From the NCBI GenBank assembly GCA_965178525.1, contig CBCXVS010000326.1:1-7833 (forward strand): a stretch of 7,833 nucleotides of DNA, written 5' to 3'. Under the pieces are notes generated by a model that was given only the letters and a program-made list of their open reading frames with translations, made no database searches and had not been told where the DNA came from. The position numbers and the translations under genes were made by a program. Source of the DNA: CBCXVS01 sp965178525 (GTDB taxonomy: Bacteria; Tectomicrobia; Entotheonellia; Entotheonellales; Entotheonellaceae). Shown here one piece after another: positions 1 to 5,585 of the stretch; positions within the stretch are counted from its first letter, which is position 1; every line of letters begins with the position of its first letter.

Positions 1-1
1 G

Positions 2-106
2 GTCAATTCGTTTCAGGCTTTTGAGTTTTTATTTCAACAAGTTGTCGCCGAATCACGGGAGGAACTTCGGTCTAGAAGCTGTGAAACGCCCCTGCAACGC
101 CAGTAA
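2..106 (+). other. Possible 3' end of an upstream gene cut by the window edge
   Basis: From base 2 a reading frame stays open for 34 codons to a TAA at 104-106. The implied residues (start VNSFQAFEFLFQQVVAESRE) have a plausible amphipathic, charged composition. No start codon lies in the window and no family is recognised. The stretch is more AT-rich than the neighbouring genes, so an open frame of this length could be chance. The remaining bases to the antitoxin start show no convincing terminator. Confidence 0.2.
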
Positions 107-143
107 AACCAATAGAAGTTGCAGAATCCCTGAATTTATTGAT

Positions 144-171
144 CGTGTTCGTGTTAAACAGGAACCACGAA
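144..171. promoter_or_regulatory. Candidate toxin-antitoxin operator (inverted repeat)
   Basis: A perfect 6-bp inverted repeat, TTCGTG (148-153) and CACGAA (166-171), separated by 12 bases, lies just upstream of the antitoxin start at 185. The left arm overlaps a tandem repeat of CGTGTT (144-149 and 150-155). Antitoxins of type II systems often bind palindromes next to their own promoter, so this is a reasonable autoregulation site. No convincing -35/-10 pair was found around it, and six-base arms can occur by chance. Confidence 0.3.
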
Positions 172-184
172 AGACGAGGGTGGT

Positions 185-451
185 ATGAACATTACGATTG
201 AAGTGCCGGACGACATTGCCAACGCCTTGCAGGCGACGTGGCGGGATCTATCGCGCGGTGTGTTGGAGAGCCTCGCGCTTGAGGGCTACCGCTCGGGGGC
301 TCTGAGCGACGGGCAGCTCCGCCGGTTGCTGGGTTTTGAAACGCGTTTTGACGTGCATGGTTTTCTCAAGGACCATGGCGTGCCGCTCAACTACAGCATG
401 GAAGACCTGGAACAGGACCGCGAGACGGCAAAGCGTCTCGGGCTTGTATAA
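185..451 (+). CDS. UPF0175-family antitoxin (partner of a DUF3368 PIN toxin)
   Basis: An 88-residue protein resembling the UPF0175 family, small predicted antitoxins encoded directly before DUF3368 PIN-domain proteins. It starts with a short beta strand (MNITIEVPDDIANAL) and continues into a helical body. The family-like stretch is ALEGYRSGALSDGQLRRLLG at about residues 31-50, followed by an acidic tail (SMEDLEQDRETAKRLG) of the type that wraps the toxin. The gene is complete and ends in TAA at 449-451; the toxin ATG begins at the very next base, so the two would be co-translated. A weak GAGGG lies about 6 bases before the ATG. The expected role is to bind and neutralise the PIN RNase and to repress the operon. 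Because the toxin gene next door is broken, this antitoxin may now be a relic or may counter a homologous toxin elsewhere. Confidence 0.8.
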   Translation: MNITIEVPDDIANALQATWRDLSRGVLESLALEGYRSGALSDGQLRRLLGFETRFDVHGFLKDHGVPLNYSMEDLEQDRETAKRLGLV

Positions 452-831
452 ATGCTCGTTATCGCTGACTCATCCCCGATCCATTACCTTCTTCTTATAG
501 AGCATATTGAGGTTGACGTGCGGCAACCTCGTTTGACCGCATCCGGCACCCTGGCCGAACTGGACGACGGGGAGCGCGAGGCGATCTTGCTCGCCATGGA
601 GCTGGAAGCCGATCTTCTGCTGCTGGATGACCGCAGAGCGCGGGTCGAGGCCACCCGGCAAAGGGTGGCCACCACGGGCACATGGGGGTACTGGAAGCAG
701 CATCCCTGCGCGGTCTCCTGGATTTACCGGAAGCGATCACCCGTTTGCTGGAAACGAATTTTCGTGTGGACCAGGCCCTTATTGACGATCTCCTGGCCCG
801 TGATGCCGGGCGCAGGGGGGGAACTGTATGA
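452..831 (+). pseudogene. DUF3368 PIN-domain toxin, degraded (internal deletion plus frameshift)
   Basis: The start (MLVIADSSPIHYLLLIEHIE) is a classic DUF3368/PIN N-terminus with the first metal-binding Asp at residue 6. A later block (AELDDGEREAILLAMELEAD, then LLLLDDRRAR) carries the other PIN acids at about residues 38-60. Two lesions are visible. First, HIEV runs straight into DVRQPRL at about base 514; family members have roughly 35-40 more residues here, including a conserved acidic helix. Second, after TTGT (about 680-688) the zero frame turns to nonsense, while the next frame reads GVLEAASLRGLLDLPEAITR and on to a normal DUF3368 C-terminus, ending TGA at 829-831. Adding one base to ACATGGGGG restores the frame. 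Left uncorrected, the zero frame runs on to 862. The intact protein would be a Mg-dependent RNase toxin. The missing block makes activity unlikely even if the frameshift is a sequencing error. Confidence 0.75.
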
Positions 832-893
832 TGTCGGCAACCTCATCCTGCTCCTTGGATGATCCCCTACAAACAGGGTCTCTTGCTCTCAAC

Positions 894-2069
894 CTACCCA
901 CCAACGGCGCGTTCCTCATAGGTCTGCTTCGCCCGCTCGACCGCCTGCGCCATGTCCTCCCGCGTCTGATCGGCGCGGCTCCGGGCCCACTGATTGGAGC
1001 CATGCAAGCCAGCCAGAGAGCCCTGGAAATGGGGCATCACATAGCGGGCCATAAGTTCGTAGCTGCGCAACACTTTTTCTCTGGGGGCGAGATCCTGGGT
1101 AAAGCCCACGAGAAAGCCGCCGAAGCCGTCCGTGCGTTCGGCCAAGCGATGGATGGTCTCGATACAGTCATCCGGCGTGCCGGCAATCCACTCACCCGTT
1201 TCCACCAGATGATCGATCATGTTCTCCATCGGGCCGTCGTATTCCATCGGTCGTCCCAGGCTCTCCTCGAGATATTCCCGGTTGAATTGCCCGGCCCCCA
1301 TGCGGATGTCATGGATCGCCTCTTTGCGGCTTTCGGCCAGGTGCACGGGCAACACCAGCCGCCACTCATCACGCTGCACGGTCTGCCCGTGTTCAGCCGC
1401 CGATTCCTCAGCCACGTCCCACAGATAATTGATGTCCGCCCGGTCCGCCGTTTCCCGCGGCACGCTCATCGAAAGCACGGCGGCGCCGTGCTTGCCGGCC
1501 AGCGCCGGCCCGGATGGCGACCGCACGGACGCGACGGCGACGGGGATGTGGGGCTTCTGATACGGGCGCACCTGCAGCATCGCATCGTGCAACTCAAACC
1601 AGTCGCTCACGTACGTGATGGGCTCCGTCTCCCGGAACAGGCGCAGGATAATCCCAAGGGCTTCGTCCATGCGTGCCCGCTGCACGTTCGGATCGATACC
1701 TAACATATGCGCATCGGTCACCAGGGCGCCGGGTCCCACGCCCAGCATGACCCGTCCCCGGGTGAGGTGATCCAGCAGCACCATGCGGTTTGCAACCATG
1801 AAGGGATGGTGATAGGGCAGGCTGATCACGCCCGTGCCGAGCTTGATGTGCCGGGTTCGATCAGCGGCGATGCCCATAAAAATCTCAGGCGACGAGATGG
1901 TTTCCCAGCCCGCACTATGATGCTCGCCGACCCACACCTCATCGAACCCCAGGGTGTCGAGCCATTGTACGAGTTCCAGGTCCCGCTCCAGGGCCAGGGT
2001 GGGATTCTCGTTAATGCGATGGAAGGGGGCCATGAAGATGCCAAATTTCATGCGTTCAGGAAGAGCCAT
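894..2069 (-). CDS. LLM-class flavin-dependent oxidoreductase (bacterial luciferase-like monooxygenase)
   Basis: A complete 391-residue TIM-barrel protein of the luciferase-like monooxygenase superfamily. The barrel starts with MKFGIFMAPFH. Family-type motifs follow: FDEVWVGEHHSAGWE at about 43-57, RTRHIKLGTGVISLPYHHP at about 72-90, and LDHLTRGRVMLGVGPGAL at about 99-116. These are the flavin and substrate face in relatives such as limonene 1,2-monooxygenase and alkanal monooxygenases. Such enzymes use reduced FMN (or F420 in some branches) and O2 to oxidise small organic molecules in the cytoplasm. The chosen ATG has AAGGAA about 11 bases upstream; the internal Met7 has no ribosome-binding site. 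A strong promoter lies upstream at 2131-2159. The gene ends in TAG at 894-896, with a second in-frame TAG nine codons on and then TGA. It is convergent with the toxin remnant and divergent from the amidohydrolase, which suggests a shared substrate. The exact substrate and the FMN/F420 choice cannot be read from sequence. Confidence 0.9.
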   Translation of the reverse strand: MALPERMKFGIFMAPFHRINENPTLALERDLELVQWLDTLGFDEVWVGEHHSAGWETISSPEIFMGIAADRTRHIKLGTGVISLPYHHPFMVANRMVLLDHLTRGRVMLGVGPGALVTDAHMLGIDPNVQRARMDEALGIILRLFRETEPITYVSDWFELHDAMLQVRPYQKPHIPVAVASVRSPSGPALAGKHGAAVLSMSVPRETADRADINYLWDVAEESAAEHGQTVQRDEWRLVLPVHLAESRKEAIHDIRMGAGQFNREYLEESLGRPMEYDGPMENMIDHLVETGEWIAGTPDDCIETIHRLAERTDGFGGFLVGFTQDLAPREKVLRSYELMARYVMPHFQGSLAGLHGSNQWARSRADQTREDMAQAVERAKQTYEERAVGG

Positions 2070-2130
2070 GGTGATTCACTTTCCTTGTAGCAGCTTATGC
2101 GACGTGAAGGGGCCATCCGTGATGAGTGGC

Positions 2131-2159
2131 ATTATAGGCGCAGCCGGAAACCGGATCAA
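2131..2159 (-). promoter_or_regulatory. Sigma70-type promoter for the LLM monooxygenase
   Basis: On the minus strand a perfect -10 box TATAAT (plus-strand ATTATA, 2131-2136) is preceded, with a 17-base spacer, by TTGATC (2154-2159) as the -35 box. Transcription would start near 2124, leaving a 5' leader of about 55 bases before the start codon at 2069. The optimal spacing, consensus -10 and correct orientation make this the best promoter in the intergenic region. Confidence 0.65.
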
Positions 2160-2191
2160 GTTCTAGAAAGGCGGTGAATATCAACGCTTCA

Positions 2192-2221
2192 GGCGACGAA
2201 TCGTGTCGCCGCACGACGTGC
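2192..2221. promoter_or_regulatory. Inverted repeats in the divergent intergenic region
   Basis: GGCGAC (2192-2197) and GTCGCC (2205-2210) form a perfect 6-bp inverted repeat around a 7-base loop. A smaller GCAC-GAC-GTGC palindrome follows directly at 2211-2221. They lie between the two divergent promoters and could bind a regulator of both the monooxygenase and the amidohydrolase. No regulator gene sits beside them, and no U-run follows, so a terminator is less likely. Confidence 0.3.
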
Positions 2222-2235
2222 TCGGCTTTGCAGGA

Positions 2236-2264
2236 TTGTAATTGCCCCAGGACTCCGATAGACT
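2236..2264 (+). promoter_or_regulatory. Candidate promoter for the amidohydrolase operon
   Basis: TTGTAA (2236-2241) and TAGACT (2259-2264) are separated by 17 bases; each matches four of six consensus positions. The site lies about 60 bases before the amidohydrolase start. It is a modest match and other sigma factors are possible. Confidence 0.3.
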
Positions 2265-2311
2265 GCGCCACAGACGTGGGGCACAACGGCGTCTCACAGG
2301 ATGTCAATCAG

Positions 2312-2318
2312 AAGGAGG
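2312..2318 (+). promoter_or_regulatory. Strong Shine-Dalgarno site that sets the amidohydrolase start
   Basis: AAGGAGG is a near-perfect Shine-Dalgarno sequence. It lies six bases before the ATG at 2325, which rules out the in-frame ATG at 2301 as the main start because that codon precedes the site. Confidence 0.8.
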
Positions 2319-2324
2319 CATCAG

Positions 2325-3905
2325 ATGGGCACGTACCTCAGTGACCGAGAGCTGGCGCAACTCGAATCGGCCGAAAATGCCTTTCGCTCGCCGATTCCCA
2401 CCCAGGTCATCTCCAACGGCGAATTCAATCCGCCCCCGCAGACGGCGCAGCAAAAGCGCGTCGAGGCGCGCATCAAAGAACTGGCGGACACCTATGGCGC
2501 CAAACAAGGGATGGACCGGCGCCAGTTTCTGCGCAGCAGTTGCGGCATGGCCGCGGCCTTTGTGGCGATGAACAATGTCTTTGGCAACCTGTTCAACGTT
2601 TCCGAGGCGGAAGCAGCCGATGCGGCTATGGCGGCCGAGCGGGCCGAGGCGCTCCAAGGCCAGTTTATCTTCGATGTCCAGACCCACTTTGTGCGCGACG
2701 ACTTCAAACAGGAAGAGTTCTTGGGCATCCTGAAATACGGGGCCGAAAATTGGAAAACAGGTATCGATCCCAATAAGATCGATCTCTACCTGATTAAGTT
2801 CGAGAACTATGTACGGCAGATCTTCCTCAACAGCGATACCACGGTGGCCCTGTTGAGCGGCGCTCCCTTCGACGACAAGTCCTGGGAATTTCTCACCAAT
2901 GCGTCGATCGCGGAAGCCGTGACGACCGTCAACCGGGTGGCGGCGGGCAAGCGCATGCTCGGCCATGCCGTGGTGACCCCGGGACAGGATGGCTGGATGG
3001 AGGAAGTGGACCAGGCTCTGGAGGAACGCCGTCCCGACAGTTGGAAGTTGTATACCATCGGCGACCCGTTGTCGGCCAAAACGAAACATCCCTTCTGGCT
3101 CGATGATGAGAAGCTGATGTATCCGTTCTATGAAAAGGCCGACAAGGCGGGCATTCGCAACCTCTGCATTCACAAGGGTCTGATGCCGGCGGATTACGCC
3201 AAAAGCTGGCCCAACGTGTGGGAGTACCAAACCCCGCGGGATCTCCTGAAAGCGGCGAAGGACTGGCCGCAGCTCAACTTTATCATCTATCACGGCTGCC
3301 TACGGGCCTTCATGGATCCCTTTGATCAAGTCCTGGCCGAATTTGACAAGACGGGCCGAATCGAGTGGGCCAGCGACTTGGCTGAGGTCCCGGCCAAAGC
3401 GGGTGTCTCGAACATCTATACGGAGATGGGGACGAGCTTCGCCACGTCGTGTGTCTCCCACCCGCGCTTTACTGCCGCGCTCCTGGGCACCTGGATCAAG
3501 GGGATGGGCGCCGACCATGTGGTGTGGGGAACCGACTCGGTGTTTCACGGCTCGCCGCAGTGGCAGATCGAGGCCTTCCGGCGGCTGGAGATCCCGGAAG
3601 ACATGCAGAAAAAGTACGGCTTTGCCCCCTTGGGCGCCGCCGATGGGCCGATCAAAAATCAGATCTTCGGGTACAACTCCGCCCGCTTGTACAACCTCAA
3701 TCTGCGTGCCGATTACCGGCCGTTGACCCTGGACAAGTTTGCGCAGCTCAAACAGGAATATCGTAGGCTGGCAAACTCGACTCGCTGCGTGACAACGCCG
3801 TATATGGGTATATCACCCAGCGTGTCTAGGTCACGTGGTACGACGAGCACAGGCTGGAGACTTGATCGCCCCGGCTTGTGTCGTCGTCTATCGGTATGGC
3901 AATAG
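2325..3905 (+). CDS. Tat-exported amidohydrolase-2 family metal-dependent hydrolase (C-terminal frameshift)
   Basis: An amidohydrolase-2 (ACMSD-like) TIM-barrel protein; relatives hydrolyse or decarboxylate small carboxylates using one divalent metal. Candidate ligands are H121 in DVQTHF, H283 in CIHKG, H323 in IYHG and D404 in WGTDS. The first strand has Q-x-H rather than the usual H-x-H. A twin-arginine signal starts at R65-R66 (DRRQFLRSS) and runs through a hydrophobic stretch to an Ala-rich cleavage region near 94-101, so export of the folded enzyme is expected. Unusually, about 60 polar residues precede the Tat motif. Alternative ATGs at 2301 and 2511 fit the ribosome-binding site less well. 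After LKQEYRRL (about base 3770) the reading frame ends in a basic, non-family tail. The adjacent frame instead gives SLRDNAVYGYITQRV and stops at TAG 3827-3829, so one missing G is likely; the repaired protein has about 501 residues. First gene of the likely four-gene operon. Confidence 0.85.
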   Translation: MGTYLSDRELAQLESAENAFRSPIPTQVISNGEFNPPPQTAQQKRVEARIKELADTYGAKQGMDRRQFLRSSCGMAAAFVAMNNVFGNLFNVSEAEAADAAMAAERAEALQGQFIFDVQTHFVRDDFKQEEFLGILKYGAENWKTGIDPNKIDLYLIKFENYVRQIFLNSDTTVALLSGAPFDDKSWEFLTNASIAEAVTTVNRVAAGKRMLGHAVVTPGQDGWMEEVDQALEERRPDSWKLYTIGDPLSAKTKHPFWLDDEKLMYPFYEKADKAGIRNLCIHKGLMPADYAKSWPNVWEYQTPRDLLKAAKDWPQLNFIIYHGCLRAFMDPFDQVLAEFDKTGRIEWASDLAEVPAKAGVSNIYTEMGTSFATSCVSHPRFTAALLGTWIKGMGADHVVWGTDSVFHGSPQWQIEAFRRLEIPEDMQKKYGFAPLGAADGPIKNQIFGYNSARLYNLNLRADYRPLTLDKFAQLKQEYRRLANSTRCVTTPYMGISPSVSRSRGTTSTGWRLDRPGLCRRLSVWQ

Positions 3906-3915
3906 GTTGGTGGGG

Positions 3916-4662
3916 ATGATATCGGCCAGGCGGCCTCGTGGCCGGGTGAATCTGAAAAGGTGGTTCCGGCTGCATCGCTGGAGCGCTCTCGCCTCATGGC
4001 TCATGCTGTTGATGCTGGCTCTCACCGGCGTGCTGATTTATCCATTGGATCAGTTCGGACTGCATGATAGGGTCATCCAATCCGCGTGGCTCCCAGCCCG
4101 GTACGACGTCAATACCTGGCGCGGGCGCATGCGGTCCCTAGCCGTGACGCCGGCAGGGCAAGTCTATGCCGCCCACCAGCAGGGTATTTTCGTCAGCCCA
4201 GACGGCGGGCAGAGCTGGCACGATATCACCGCGGCTATCCCAGGGCGTTTCGATACAGCGCTCGGTGAATTTCCGCCGCTGCTGGCGATGCACCCCAGCG
4301 ACGAAGACCTCATCATGGCCAGTAAAGGACGTGGGCTTGCCAGGTCCACCAATGGCGGGGACACGTGGGAACCCTACGGCGATTCCGATGACGAAGATCT
4401 CTCGCACCGTGCGATCCAAGCTATCATGTTTGCGCCTCCTAGCGCCGTCAGCGTCATCGACGAGCATGGCCTGTTGTATCAACGCCGGCTCGACCCCGAT
4501 GAGGACGATGGCTGGGAGCTGTCCGCTATACGTTTGCCATACGGTGACCAACGCGGTGTGGGGGTGCTGCCCTGGCATGCCATCGCCCTGTACGCTTACA
4601 ACGGCCAGCTCTTTAGCGATCGGTTCTGGTGGGGCTCAACCACAGCTTCAGTCTGCTCCTGA
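3916..4662 (+). CDS. N-terminal fragment of the PepSY-TM/Asp-box protein
   Basis: As written, this frame encodes the basic N-terminus, the first membrane helix (about residues 24-42) and the first extracytoplasmic domain with two Asp boxes (S94-D96-G98-W101 and S144-N146-G148-W151). An acidic linker follows (DPDEDDGWE). The frame then leaves the family pattern: after FSDRFWW it reads GSTTASVCS and stops at 4660-4662, whereas the overlapping frame reads GLNHSFSLLLILLALTG, the expected second helix. Produced alone, the fragment would be a single-helix anchored Asp-box protein. Confidence 0.65.
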   Translation: MISARRPRGRVNLKRWFRLHRWSALASWLMLLMLALTGVLIYPLDQFGLHDRVIQSAWLPARYDVNTWRGRMRSLAVTPAGQVYAAHQQGIFVSPDGGQSWHDITAAIPGRFDTALGEFPPLLAMHPSDEDLIMASKGRGLARSTNGGDTWEPYGDSDDEDLSHRAIQAIMFAPPSAVSVIDEHGLLYQRRLDPDEDDGWELSAIRLPYGDQRGVGVLPWHAIALYAYNGQLFSDRFWWGSTTASVCS

Positions 4663-5138
4663 TCCTCCTGGCTCTCACGGGCATGGTGCTGTGGTATCGT
4701 CGCATCCGGAGCCGCGGAACCTATCCGAAACCGTCACCGCTCCTCCCCGCCAAGGTTTTCCGCACGGCCCACCATGGCGGCGGTTTGCTCAGTTGGCTCC
4801 TGCTGTTCCTCTTCCCTCTGACGGGGATGATCTTGTTACACCACGGTGATTTTTCGGTCTTGCTGAATCAGGGCCTCCCTACCCGGTGGTTGCCCTCCCA
4901 GTTCGATCAGAATCGGTGGCGAGGCCCCGTGCGTCTGCACCTGCACACCCTGGTGATCAGTCGCAGCCATGCCGCCCGCCTGTGGGTCGGTCATGCTTAC
5001 GGGCTCTTTGCGTCGGACGATGGGGGACAGCGCTGGCGCAACGTCGGCGCAGCGCTGCAGCCCGCGGTCAGGAAGCAGATCGAGCACCTGTTCGTCGGTC
5101 CCTGGTGGTTTGAATTTCTGTACGCGGGAAACGCATAG
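4629..5138 (+). CDS. Middle fragment of the PepSY-TM/Asp-box protein
   Basis: This frame holds the second helix of half 1, a short basic cytoplasmic loop (WYRRIRSRG), the first helix of half 2 and its first Asp box (SDDGGQRW, 5013-5036). It stops at TAG 5136-5138 within the second repeat unit. The nominal GTG start at 4629 lies inside coding sequence of the preceding fragment and has no ribosome-binding site, so independent translation is doubtful. Confidence 0.6.
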   Translation: MGLNHSFSLLLILLALTGMVLWYRRIRSRGTYPKPSPLLPAKVFRTAHHGGGLLSWLLLFLFPLTGMILLHHGDFSVLLNQGLPTRWLPSQFDQNRWRGPVRLHLHTLVISRSHAARLWVGHAYGLFASDDGGQRWRNVGAALQPAVRKQIEHLFVGPWWFEFLYAGNA

Positions 5139-5141
5139 GGA

Positions 5142-5567
5142 TTGCGGGTCAGCCGAGATGACGGCCGCCACTGGCAATCGTTGCTGGATCAACCTGTGGA
5201 TGCGCTCTATGCGAACCGCACGTCCCTGTATGTCGCCGCTCAGGATACCTTGTGGCAGCAGAAACTGACCGCCCTGGTTGCGGGAGCGCCGGCCCCATGG
5301 CGCCCAACCCCGCTGGCCCCCCCGTACGGACCGCATCGGTCCATGCGCCAAACCACCCTGTATCAGTTGCTCCACGATCTCCATAGCGGCAAGCTTCTGG
5401 GCCGTTGGTTCGTCTATCTGCTTGACATCGTGGCCGGCTTGATGCTCCTGCAAACCGTCACCGGCCTATTTCTCTGGAGCTTCCCACGCTGGCAGCGCTG
5501 GCAACGGTCCCGCTGGCGCCACAAAGAACGTGCTGACATGTCGCCAAACGCCATCTCACAGCCCTAG
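5142..5567 (+). CDS. C-terminal fragment of the PepSY-TM/Asp-box protein
   Basis: This piece continues in the same frame as the middle fragment, directly after the TAG. It carries the fourth Asp box (SRDDGRHW, 5151-5174), the LLHDLHSGKLLG signature and the last membrane helix. It ends in a basic cytoplasmic tail and TAG at 5565-5567. GLRVSRDDGRHW aligns with GLARSTNGGDTW of half 1, so the TAG replaces one residue inside a conserved repeat rather than marking a gene boundary. The nominal TTG start has no ribosome-binding site. Confidence 0.6.
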   Translation: MRVSRDDGRHWQSLLDQPVDALYANRTSLYVAAQDTLWQQKLTALVAGAPAPWRPTPLAPPYGPHRSMRQTTLYQLLHDLHSGKLLGRWFVYLLDIVAGLMLLQTVTGLFLWSFPRWQRWQRSRWRHKERADMSPNAISQP

Positions 5568-5585
5568 GCAGAAAGACCGGTGCCA

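Larger units (their letters stand above)
3916..5567 (+). pseudogene. PepSY-TM-like inner-membrane protein with Asp-box (BNR) repeats, split by a frameshift and an in-frame TAG
   Basis: Three adjacent open pieces read as one protein of about 550 residues. It consists of two copies of one module: helix (HRWSALASWLMLLMLALTG in half 1, HHGGGLLSWLLLFLFPLTG in half 2), a WLP(A/S)-(R/Q)-(Y/F)-D...W-R-G linker, two Asp boxes of the S-x-D-x-G-x-x-W type, then a second helix (LLLILLALTGMVLWY; LLQTVTGLFLWSFPRW). Asp boxes lie at 4195-4218, 4345-4368, 5013-5036 and 5151-5174. LLHDLHSGKLLG near the end matches the Leu-His-x-Gly signature of PepSY-TM proteins. Four membrane helices and two extracytoplasmic Asp-box domains are predicted. 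Relatives are linked to iron or flavin reduction and envelope redox; the function here is unknown. The ATG at 3916 is preferred; GTG 3946 and GTG 3835 are alternatives. Lesions: a missing G near 4626-4634 and TAG at 5136-5138. Confidence 0.7.

Noticed and set aside
861..880. CCCT/AGGG pairing between the convergent toxin remnant and monooxygenase, considered as a bidirectional terminator
   Set aside because: The stem is only four bases with a six-base loop and no clear T-tract.
828..1703. Long plus-strand open frame opposite the monooxygenase
   Set aside because: It is antisense to a clear family protein, is rich in His, Arg and Pro as expected of a GC-rich shadow frame, and shows no domain.
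2304..3293. A 329-codon minus-strand open frame opposite the amidohydrolase
   Set aside because: It mirrors codon positions of the recognised hydrolase, has no ribosome-binding site or recognisable motif, and ends inside the upstream region.
3923..3944. CGGCCA...TGGCCG hairpin just after the PepSY start, considered as a terminator or translational switch
   Set aside because: It has only six-base arms around a ten-base loop and no U-run. In GC-rich DNA such pairs are common, though it would sit near the alternative GTG start at 3946.
4836..5453. Minus-strand open frame opposite the PepSY/Asp-box gene
   Set aside because: It is antisense to sequence with clear Asp boxes and membrane helices, so it is a shadow frame.
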